13,621 nucleotides of DNA from contig WTJQ01000386.1 of the NCBI GenBank assembly GCA_011524785.1, positions 1-13,621 of the forward strand, in the 5' to 3' direction. The position numbers were made by a program, and so were the translations under genes. Below are positions 6,169-13,621 of the stretch, piece by piece. The stretch is from Planctomycetota bacterium. Its GTDB lineage: Bacteria > Planctomycetota > UBA1135 > GCA-002686595. How positions within the stretch are numbered: the stretch's first letter is position 1; every line of letters begins with the position of its first letter. The notes beneath the pieces were generated by a model. The model had not been told where the DNA came from. It ran no database searches and was given only the letters and a program-made list of their open reading frames with translations.

Positions 6169-9100
6169 ATGCACCGGATCTCGTCGCGCATGCGCTGGCT
6201 CGCGCTGGCCGTGGGGCTCGCCCTCACGGGGCTGGTCGAGCGCGTGCCGGCTGCTGGGCCCGGCACCCGCGGCGTCCTCGTGGGAGCGCACTTGGCGAGC
6301 GGCACGTCCGTGATGGGGACCGCCTACCAGGACGGCGGCGTGGGGCAGGACCCCCCCGCGATCGCGACCCAGCCCGCCCCTGAGGGGGAGGGCTCGAACG
6401 GCTGCCTCGCGTGCCACGTGGGGATCGAGGACATGCACCCGTGGCAGGAGCTCTCCTGCGTCGACTGCCACGGGGGGGACGCCAGCGCCAAGGACAAGCT
6501 CAGCGCGCACGTGCCCGAGCCGGAGCTCGACGACGACGAGCGGGTCCTCCCCATGGACCGCGACCTCACCTGGCTCCGGTTCCGCAACCCCTCCGACCTC
6601 CGCGTGGTCGACGTGACCTGCGGCACCTGCCACGCCGACCTCTGCAGCGACCTCTTCCTCAGCCTGCACGGCACCACGGCGGGTCACCTCTCCGACGGCT
6701 TCTACGAGATGGGCCTGACGAAGGAGAAGGGCTCGCTCTACGGGGTCTTCCCCGTCCCTGGTCACCTCACGGACGAGGGCGAGGTCGACCGCCTCGTCCA
6801 GCCGCCGGCGTTCACGACCGCCGACGACGAGAACGAACTGGCCTCGCACTTCCCAGACCTCATCCGCAAGGAGTGCATGCAGTGCCACCTGTGGTCCGAG
6901 GGGCGCGCGGTCCGCGGGCGCCTCGGCTTCGACGGGGACTACCGGGGTGACGGCTGCGCCGCGTGCCACGTGCCCTACGCCGTGAACGGCCTCTCCGACT
7001 CCGCCGATCGCACCGCGAACCGGACCGAGCCGGGGCACCCGCGTCGCCATGCCATGACGGCGGCGCCCGCGACCGAGACCTGCGTGACCTGCCACTACGG
7101 GGACGCCTCGATCGGCCTGCACTTCCGGGGGCTCAGCCAGCTGCCTCCCGGTGCTCCCGGCGGCCCGGAGATCGAGGGCACGACCGAGAGCCCCCTCAAC
7201 CGCGTCTTCTACCTCGAGGACAACGAGCTCGCGCCGCCCGACGTGCACCACGAGCTCGGCATGCACTGCATCGACTGCCACGGGGTCGGGGACGTGATGG
7301 GGGACGGCGCGCTCCACGGCCAGATGGAGCACGCGGTGTCGATCAGCTGCGAGGCGTGCCACGGCGACTTCGAGGAGCGCGCGAGCCTCGTCACCGAGCG
7401 CGGGGAGCCGCTCGAGCACATGTGGAAGGAGGGCGCCGAGGTCTTCCTGCGCTCGAAGGTCACCGGGGAGGTCCACCGCGTGAAGCAGGTCGTCGACGTG
7501 CTCGACGAGGGCCACCGCGACCACTCGCCGGACGCGACGCGCGCGATGACGGGCGACCACGCCCAGCTCGAGTGCTACGCCTGCCACGCGGGCTGGAACA
7601 TCAACTTCCTCGGCTTCCACTTCTACCGGAACGAGGCCCTCACGCAGCTCGACCTGCTGAGCGGACGCCGCACGCCGGGGCGGGTGACCACCCAGGAGAA
7701 GGTCTTCACGACCTGGAAGTCCTTCTACGCGGGCCTCAACGAGAACGGCCGCGTCGCGCCCTACATGACCGGCTTCTCGACCATGGGGACCGTGGACGAT
7801 GCCGATGGCAACCGCCTGCTGGACCAGGCGATGCCGGTCACGCGCTCCGGGCGCTCGGGGATGAGCATGGTCCACCACCAGATGCACACCACGCGTCCCA
7901 CGGCGCGCAGCTGCGTGGAGTGCCACCGGACCAGTGGCACGTGGGGCATGGGGACCTCGAACTTCCGCCTGGGGCGTCAGGTCGCCTACGTCGCCGACCG
8001 ACGCGGCATCGAGGCCGTGGCGCTGAACCGGCAGGCCCTCACGGCCTCCGTCCCGCTGGCGAAGTTCGTGCTCCCGGACGTCATCGACCTCGAGCTCGCC
8101 TGCGATCCGCTGCAGGGGCACGGCACGCACCTGTTCGTGACGGAGGGCGGGCGCGGCGTCCACGTGCTGGACGTGTCCGACCCGTCCCACATGCGGCGCG
8201 TCGCCTTCCTCTCGACCCTCTCCCCGCGTGGCATGGCGCTCTCCGGCGATCACCTGCTGGTGGCGGACGGCGTGGGGGGCCTGCGGGTCCTCGACGTGAG
8301 CGAGCCGGCGAAGCTGGAGCAGGTCGGCCACCTGCCGCTGTTCGACGCCCACGAGGTGGAGGTGCGCTGGCCGTACGCCTACGTGGCCGACGGCGTCGGT
8401 GGACTGGCCATCGTGGACGTGCGCGAGCCCATCGCACCGCGTCTGGTGGGGGCCGTGAGCTGGCCCGGGGGCCGCGACGAGGTCGAGGCCATCGACCTCG
8501 ACCTGCTCTTCCAGTACAGCCGCCCCGAGACCGTCGCCGGGACCATCCCAGCGCCCTTCCGGAGCGACGCGAGCCACCTGTGCGCGGTGCTCGATCGGAC
8601 GCGGGGCCCGATCCTGATCGACGTGACCGAGCCCAGCCGACCGACGGTCGTCTACCCGCGCCGCAGCGGGGAGCGCTCCCGTGCGGTCCAGGACGGCCTC
8701 AGCTACCGCGGCCTCGCGCTGCGCAGCAAGGTGGACCTCGCCACGCCCCAGGGCGGCGAGCGCACCTGGGAGCGCGACTGCCTCTACGTGGCGGTCGAGC
8801 GCACCCAGGGCAACGGCGACCAGCGGACGCGGGTGCTCGCCTTCGACGTGAGCAACCCGGCGCGGCCCGAGCGCCTCGGCGACGTGGAGAGCGGGGACGC
8901 CTCCGAGATGCTCGCGCACGTCTCGCTCTACAACCAGCCCTTCCTCCAGCCGCTGGCCCTGGTGCCAGGGGACGAGGGGGTCTTCGTGACCGACCTCACG
9001 GTCAGCGCCGAGCCCAACCCGCTGGGGGTCCTGCCCGGCCTGCGCGACACGTACGCGATCTGCGTCGAGGAGTTCCCGCTGGACGCGATGGTCTCGCCCA

Positions 9101-10149
9101 CCGGCGAGCAGCTGAAGGACGTCAGCCATCCCGGTTCGCGCTGGCTCTACCCGCGTGAGATCGCCCGGCTCCTCGACGTGCCCGGCAGCGTGCTGGGGAC
9201 GATCGACGCCGACGAGGCCGCGCCGCCCATCCCCGGCGCCTCGGCGCGGGCCTTCTTCCAGCGCCTCGACCGCGATCGCAGCGGGCTCCTCACCGGGGAC
9301 GAGCTCCGCCGAGCGGGGCCGGGCCTGGACAAGAACGAGGACGGCCGCGTGACCCTCGCCGAGCTGGCGGAGACGGGGGCGGTCTTCAGCACGGGCGAGT
9401 CCCGTACGGACGAGGCGCCCGCGGGCTTCGGCAGCCCGCGCACGGAGCCCGACGGGGACCTGGCGCGCCTGTTCGATGGCGTCGACCCACTCGCCTTCGA
9501 TCGTGACGAGGACCGGCGCCTGGACCGCAAGGAGCTGGCGCGGGCCCTGTTCGCGGCCCTCGACCTGGATGGCGACAAGCGCCTCGATCGGCACGAGCTC
9601 TCGCGCCACCCCGGGCGCGCGCGCCAGATCCGCTACGGTGACGAGGGCGCCATGGCCGAGTTCGGCGCGCGGGACCTCAACCGGGGCGGCACCATCAGCG
9701 CCCGCGAGCTGCGCGTGCGCGACGCGGAGTGGGAGGCCCTCGACCGCAACCAGGACGGCTTCGTCCAGCTGGAGCCGGACCCGACCGCCGGCGATCGCTC
9801 GGGCCAGGCCGCGCGCCCGGACCCCGAGTGGCCGACCCGGCGTCCGCGGGCCCTGCCCCTGCCGCCCGACCTCACGGAGGAGCGCCTCCTGACCCTGGAC
9901 GGGAACGGGGACCGGACCCTGACCAAGCGCGAGCTCCGCCAGCGCCCGGACCTGTTCGAGGTGCTCGACCTCAACCGCGACGGCGTGGTCGAGGAGGGCG
10001 AGTGGACCCGCATCCTGAACCAGGTGCAGGGCGCGGGCGTGCGGCTGCTGGCGGACGGCTTCGAGGCGCGCTGGGACCTCGACGGGGACGGCCGCGTCGA
10101 GGACGACGAGCTGCCCGAGGCGGGCCGCATCCCTCTCGCTCGGCGCTAG
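6169..10149 (+). CDS. secreted ten-haem cytochrome c fused to LVIVD propeller and EF-hand repeats
   Basis: This 1326-residue protein has three parts. (1) A short basic N-terminus and hydrophobic segment (MRWLALAVGLALTGLV, then VPAAG) form a Sec-type signal; residues 79-586 carry ten CxxCH haem sites beginning at Cys 79, 97, 151, 236, 263, 305, 367, 394, 469 and 582. Nearby His residues (for example HHELGMH and MVHHQMH) could be distal ligands. (2) LVIVD-type beta-propeller repeats: three clear ones start near 654, 695 and 736 (each like HLLVADGVGGLRVLDVSEP), with weaker copies near 605, 802, 871 and 938. (3) Nine EF-hand-type loops lie between 1034 and 1314. The likely role is electron transfer outside the cytoplasmic membrane, with a binding or scaffold propeller and calcium-binding tail. 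Partners and electron acceptor are unknown. The start at 6169 lacks a Shine-Dalgarno site; ATG 6190 is a possible alternative. It closes the three-gene unit. Confidence 0.88.
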   Translation: MHRISSRMRWLALAVGLALTGLVERVPAAGPGTRGVLVGAHLASGTSVMGTAYQDGGVGQDPPAIATQPAPEGEGSNGCLACHVGIEDMHPWQELSCVDCHGGDASAKDKLSAHVPEPELDDDERVLPMDRDLTWLRFRNPSDLRVVDVTCGTCHADLCSDLFLSLHGTTAGHLSDGFYEMGLTKEKGSLYGVFPVPGHLTDEGEVDRLVQPPAFTTADDENELASHFPDLIRKECMQCHLWSEGRAVRGRLGFDGDYRGDGCAACHVPYAVNGLSDSADRTANRTEPGHPRRHAMTAAPATETCVTCHYGDASIGLHFRGLSQLPPGAPGGPEIEGTTESPLNRVFYLEDNELAPPDVHHELGMHCIDCHGVGDVMGDGALHGQMEHAVSISCEACHGDFEERASLVTERGEPLEHMWKEGAEVFLRSKVTGEVHRVKQVVDVLDEGHRDHSPDATRAMTGDHAQLECYACHAGWNINFLGFHFYRNEALTQLDLLSGRRTPGRVTTQEKVFTTWKSFYAGLNENGRVAPYMTGFSTMGTVDDADGNRLLDQAMPVTRSGRSGMSMVHHQMHTTRPTARSCVECHRTSGTWGMGTSNFRLGRQVAYVADRRGIEAVALNRQALTASVPLAKFVLPDVIDLELACDPLQGHGTHLFVTEGGRGVHVLDVSDPSHMRRVAFLSTLSPRGMALSGDHLLVADGVGGLRVLDVSEPAKLEQVGHLPLFDAHEVEVRWPYAYVADGVGGLAIVDVREPIAPRLVGAVSWPGGRDEVEAIDLDLLFQYSRPETVAGTIPAPFRSDASHLCAVLDRTRGPILIDVTEPSRPTVVYPRRSGERSRAVQDGLSYRGLALRSKVDLATPQGGERTWERDCLYVAVERTQGNGDQRTRVLAFDVSNPARPERLGDVESGDASEMLAHVSLYNQPFLQPLALVPGDEGVFVTDLTVSAEPNPLGVLPGLRDTYAICVEEFPLDAMVSPTGEQLKDVSHPGSRWLYPREIARLLDVPGSVLGTIDADEAAPPIPGASARAFFQRLDRDRSGLLTGDELRRAGPGLDKNEDGRVTLAELAETGAVFSTGESRTDEAPAGFGSPRTEPDGDLARLFDGVDPLAFDRDEDRRLDRKELARALFAALDLDGDKRLDRHELSRHPGRARQIRYGDEGAMAEFGARDLNRGGTISARELRVRDAEWEALDRNQDGFVQLEPDPTAGDRSGQAARPDPEWPTRRPRALPLPPDLTEERLLTLDGNGDRTLTKRELRQRPDLFEVLDLNRDGVVEEGEWTRILNQVQGAGVRLLADGFEARWDLDGDGRVEDDELPEAGRIPLARR

Positions 10150-10175
10150 GAGCGGGCAGCCTGTGCGATCCGGTC

Positions 10176-10212
10176 GCGGGGGCGCCGCTCGGGACCTCTC
10201 CGGGGCCCCCGC
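10176..10212 (+). terminator. possible GC hairpin after the cytochrome gene
   Basis: GCGGGGGC (10176-10183) and GCCCCCGC (10205-10212) can form an 8-bp stem with a 21-nt loop, 26 nt after the stop. There is no T-tract, and the DNA is very GC-rich, so this is a tentative terminator between the cytochrome gene and lipA. Confidence 0.3.
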
Positions 10213-10240
10213 ACGGGCACCCCCGGGACGGCCCCTTTGG

Positions 10241-10246
10241 TACCCT
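10241..10246 (+). promoter_or_regulatory. possible -10 element for lipA and the bkd genes
   Basis: TACCCT, preceded by TTTGG, lies 22 nt before the lipA ATG in a 119-nt gap. It is the only AT-richer spot there; no clear -35 hexamer is found. It would start a short leader. This is a weak call. Confidence 0.25.
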
Positions 10247-10268
10247 GCGGCGCTTCCCGGCATCGCCC

Positions 10269-11243
10269 ATGGACCCGATGAACGCCACTCCCACTGCCCA
10301 GGACCCGGTCACCCCGGATCCCGCGACGGGCAGGAAGCCGGAGTGGCTGAAGGTGCCGCTGCCCGGAGGGGAGGGGTACACCCGCCTCAAGGGGCTGGTG
10401 AAGGGGCTCGGCCTCCACACCGTCTGCGAGGAGGCGCGCTGCCCCAACATCGGCGAGTGCTGGCGCGGCGACCACGCGACCATGACGCTCATGGTGCTCG
10501 GCGACGAGTGCACCCGGCGCTGCCGCTTCTGCGCGGTCAAGACGGTCCAACAGGCCGCGCCGCCCGACCCCGACGAGCCGGCCCACGTCGGCCAGGCCGT
10601 GGCGTCGCTCGACCTCGAGTACGTCGTGATCACGAGCGTCGATCGCGACGACCTGGCGGACGGGGGAGCCGGCCACTACGCCGAGTGCGTGCGGCAGATC
10701 CGAACCCAGGCCCCGCGCACGATCGTGGAGACCCTGATCCCCGACTACACCGGGGCGCCGCTGGCGTCGCTGATGGACGCGCGTCCCGATGTGCTCGCTC
10801 ACAACGTGGAGGTCGTCCCGCGCCTGCAGCGCCGGGTCCGGGACCCGCGCTGCTCGTTCGAGCGCTCGCTCGAGACCCTGCGCGGTGCCAAGCAGGCCTG
10901 GCCCGGGACCTTCACCAAGTCCTCCCTGATGCTCGGGCTCGGGGAGTCGCACGACGAGGTCGTCACCTCGATGGAGCTCCTGCGCACCGCGGACGTCGAC
11001 TTCCTGACCCTGGGGCAGTACCTGCGGCCCACGCCCCAGCACGCCCCCGTGCGCGAGTACGTGACGCCCGAGCGCTTCGATGCGCTGGACCGCCTCGGGC
11101 GGGAGCTCGGGTTCAAGCAGGTCTCCTCCGGGCCGCTCGTGCGGTCGAGCTACAAGGCGGGTGAGCTGCAGGCGGCCCACCTGGTTCGAGAGCGGCGTCG
11201 CGCGGAGGCGGCCGCCGGCCGTGGCAACGGGGAGGCTCGCTGA
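10269..11243 (+). CDS. lipA: lipoyl synthase
   Basis: This 324-residue radical SAM enzyme inserts two sulfur atoms into protein-bound octanoyl groups, making the lipoyl cofactor of 2-oxo acid dehydrogenases. Both iron-sulfur sites are intact: the lipoyl-synthase-specific C-x4-C-x5-C is CEEARCPNIGEC (Cys53, Cys58, Cys64), and the radical SAM C-x3-C-x2-C is CTRRCRFC (Cys81, Cys85, Cys88). The C-terminal RSSY motif (Arg292-Tyr295) supplies the auxiliary-cluster serine ligand. The length is normal for the family. ATG 10269 is used; ATG 10278 is possible, as both lie in a non-conserved N-terminus. The gene lies 29 nt before the E1 alpha gene, so the enzyme that makes the cofactor is encoded with the complex that uses it. 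No lipB is in view. Confidence 0.96.
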   Translation: MDPMNATPTAQDPVTPDPATGRKPEWLKVPLPGGEGYTRLKGLVKGLGLHTVCEEARCPNIGECWRGDHATMTLMVLGDECTRRCRFCAVKTVQQAAPPDPDEPAHVGQAVASLDLEYVVITSVDRDDLADGGAGHYAECVRQIRTQAPRTIVETLIPDYTGAPLASLMDARPDVLAHNVEVVPRLQRRVRDPRCSFERSLETLRGAKQAWPGTFTKSSLMLGLGESHDEVVTSMELLRTADVDFLTLGQYLRPTPQHAPVREYVTPERFDALDRLGRELGFKQVSSGPLVRSSYKAGELQAAHLVRERRRAEAAAGRGNGEAR

Positions 11244-11259
11244 CCGGGAGTTCCCCGGC

Positions 11260-11265
11260 GAGGTG
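11260..11265 (+). promoter_or_regulatory. Shine-Dalgarno site for the E1 alpha gene
   Basis: GAGGTG lies 7 nt before ATG 11273 and decides between that start and the nearby in-frame ATGs at 11282 and 11285. It is one of only two clear Shine-Dalgarno sites in the window. Confidence 0.7.
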
Positions 11266-11272
11266 TGATCGC

Positions 11273-12385
<1,113 letters not shown>

Positions 12386-12405
12386 TCCCGAGACCCGCGA
12401 CACCC

Positions 12406-13380
12406 ATGGCGACCCTCACCCTGCTCCAAGCCGTCAACGACGCCCTGCGCACCAAGATGGCGCAGGACGACAGCGTGCTCGTGTTCGGCGAGGACGTCGG
12501 CCCGAAGGGCGGCGTCTTCCTCGCGACCGAGGGCCTCACCGCCGAGTTCGGCGCGCAGCGCTGCTTCGACACCCCGCTCTCCGAGGACGGGATCATCGGG
12601 GCTGCGATCGGGATGGCGGCCAACGGCCTCCGCCCGGTCTGCGAGATCCAGTTCCAGGACTTCATCTTCCCGGCCTTCGACCAGATCGTCAGCGAGGCCG
12701 CCAAGCTGCGCTATCGCTCCGGCGGCCAGTACACCGCGCCGATGGTGATCCGGACGCCCTACGGCGGCGGCATCCGTGGCGGCCTCTACCACAGCCAGTC
12801 CGGAGAGGCCTACTTCGCGCACACTGCCGGCCTCAAGGTGGTCATCCCCTCGACGCCCCACGACGCCAAGGGCCTGCTGATCGCCGCGATCGAGGACCCC
12901 GACCCGGTCCTCTTCATGGAGCCCAAGGCGCTCTACCGCTCCGTCAAAGGAGAGGTCCCGGAGGGGCACTACACGGTCGACCTCTCGACCACCCGGACGG
13001 TGCGCGAGGGCAAGGACGTGACGGTCTTCTGCTACGGCGCGATGGTGCCCGTCTGCGAGAAGGCGGCCCAGACGGCCGCCGAGCAGGGCGTCGAGGTCCA
13101 CGTGGTCGACCTGCGCACCCTCCTGCCGCTGGACGAGGAGGCCGTCCTCGACGCCGCCCGCCGGACCGGGCGCGTCGTGGTCGTGCACGAGGCGCCGCGC
13201 TTCTGCGGCTTCGGAGCCGAGATCAGCGCGCTCATCGCCGAGCACGCCATCGAGTACATGGAGGCCCCGGTGCGCCGCGTCACCGGGTTCGACACGCCCT
13301 TCCCCAACACCCTCGAACACCACTACATGCCCGACGAGCGCCGCGTCCTCGATGCCATCGAGGCCACGGCGTCCTTCTGA
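12406..13380 (+). CDS. bkdAB: branched-chain 2-oxo acid dehydrogenase E1 component, beta subunit
   Basis: This 324-residue protein completes the E1 heterotetramer: its N-terminal half joins the alpha subunit in forming the ThDP site, and its C-terminal transketolase domain helps bind E2. GEDVGPKGGVF near residue 28 and TPLSEDGIIGAAIGMA are E1 beta signatures. FQDFIFPAFDQIVSEAAKLR, LYHSQSGEA and FMEPKALYR closely resemble branched-chain E1 beta. The length is that expected for a separate beta subunit. The gene starts 20 nt after E1 alpha and ends 20 nt before E2, so the three are almost surely one operon. No strong Shine-Dalgarno site precedes ATG 12406. Confidence 0.93.
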   Translation: MATLTLLQAVNDALRTKMAQDDSVLVFGEDVGPKGGVFLATEGLTAEFGAQRCFDTPLSEDGIIGAAIGMAANGLRPVCEIQFQDFIFPAFDQIVSEAAKLRYRSGGQYTAPMVIRTPYGGGIRGGLYHSQSGEAYFAHTAGLKVVIPSTPHDAKGLLIAAIEDPDPVLFMEPKALYRSVKGEVPEGHYTVDLSTTRTVREGKDVTVFCYGAMVPVCEKAAQTAAEQGVEVHVVDLRTLLPLDEEAVLDAARRTGRVVVVHEAPRFCGFGAEISALIAEHAIEYMEAPVRRVTGFDTPFPNTLEHHYMPDERRVLDAIEATASF

Positions 13381-13389
13381 GCACCCACC

Positions 13390-13393
13390 AGGT
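13390..13393 (+). promoter_or_regulatory. Shine-Dalgarno site for the E2 gene
   Basis: AGGT lies 7 nt before ATG 13401, within the 20-nt gap after E1 beta. It is short but well placed and supports the chosen E2 start. Confidence 0.5.
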
Positions 13394-13400
13394 CCCTGCA

Positions 13401-13621
13401 ATGATCGAGTTCAAGCTGCCGGACATCGGCGAAGGCGTCGCCGAGGGCGAAATCGTGAAGTGGCTCGTCGCCGAGGGCGACGCGGTCCAGGAGCATCAGT
13501 CCGTGGTCGAGGTCATGACCGACAAGGCCACGGTCGAGGTGCCCGCGCCTGCCGCGGGGACCGTGGTCAAGCTCCTCGCTGGGGAGGGCGACACGATCCC
13601 CGTCGGGGACGTGATCTTCCA
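13401..13621 (+). CDS. bkdB: branched-chain 2-oxo acid dehydrogenase E2 (dihydrolipoamide acyltransferase), 3' end missing
   Basis: Only the first 73 residues are in the window; the frame is still open at the right edge. They form a complete lipoyl domain: FKLPDIGEGVAEGEI at the start, then VVEVMTDKATVEVPAPAAGT with Lys42 as the lysine that carries the lipoyl group, and a closing VGDVIF strand. E2 is the core of the complex: its lipoyl arm takes the acyl group from E1 and transfers it to CoA. The MTDKATVE context is typical of branched-chain E2. The peripheral-subunit-binding and catalytic domains, and probably an E3 gene, should follow outside the window. It is downstream of lipA, whose product modifies this lysine. 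Confidence 0.92.
   Translation, partial: MIEFKLPDIGEGVAEGEIVKWLVAEGDAVQEHQSVVEVMTDKATVEVPAPAAGTVVKLLAGEGDTIPVGDVIF

Noticed and set aside
6151..10263. A 1370-codon open frame on the - strand, covering the whole cytochrome gene
   Set aside because: It is a shadow frame: high GC with strong third-position bias removes stops from the antisense frame. Its product is low-complexity, rich in Val/Leu/Arg/His, and shows no domain, while the + strand has ten haem motifs, propeller repeats and EF-hands.

Overview
The window is very GC-rich (about 70% by eye, not computed), with nearly every codon ending in G or C. It is bacterial chromosomal DNA with all recognised genes on the + strand and both ends cutting through genes. 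A DUF1549-like gene beside a Tat-exported DUF1501 gene is a pairing typical of Planctomycetota. With the high GC, the scarcity of Shine-Dalgarno sites and a large multiheme cytochrome, this suggests a high-GC planctomycete. That assignment is inference from gene content, not a database match.

Layout, left to right. (1) 1-681: 3' part of a class I SAM-dependent methyltransferase. (2) 861-2108: a free-standing acyl-CoA dehydrogenase, closed by a strong hairpin at 2142-2175. (3) 2181-2509: a non-coding, hairpin-rich stretch leading into 2510-3655, a sigma-70 family factor with unusual residues at its -10-reading surface, followed by a perfect 10-bp hairpin. (4) 3907-10149: a tightly packed three-gene unit (gaps of 4 and 8 nt). 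It encodes a DUF1549-like protein with three internal motif copies, a Tat-signal DUF1501 protein, and a 1326-residue secreted protein that joins a ten-haem cytochrome, LVIVD beta-propeller repeats and nine EF-hand-type calcium loops. (5) 10269-13621: lipA followed by the branched-chain 2-oxo acid dehydrogenase genes (E1 alpha, E1 beta, start of E2).

How the genes work together. In the right-hand block, LipA makes the lipoyl cofactor carried by E2 Lys42, and E1 alpha/E1 beta decarboxylate branched-chain 2-oxo acids onto that lipoyl arm. The acyl-CoA dehydrogenase could act on the resulting acyl-CoAs, but it is 8 kb away and its substrate is unknown. The three-gene unit at 3907-10149 is the most distinctive part: it looks like an exported redox module of unknown substrate, and the cytochrome/propeller/EF-hand fusion deserves the closest look.
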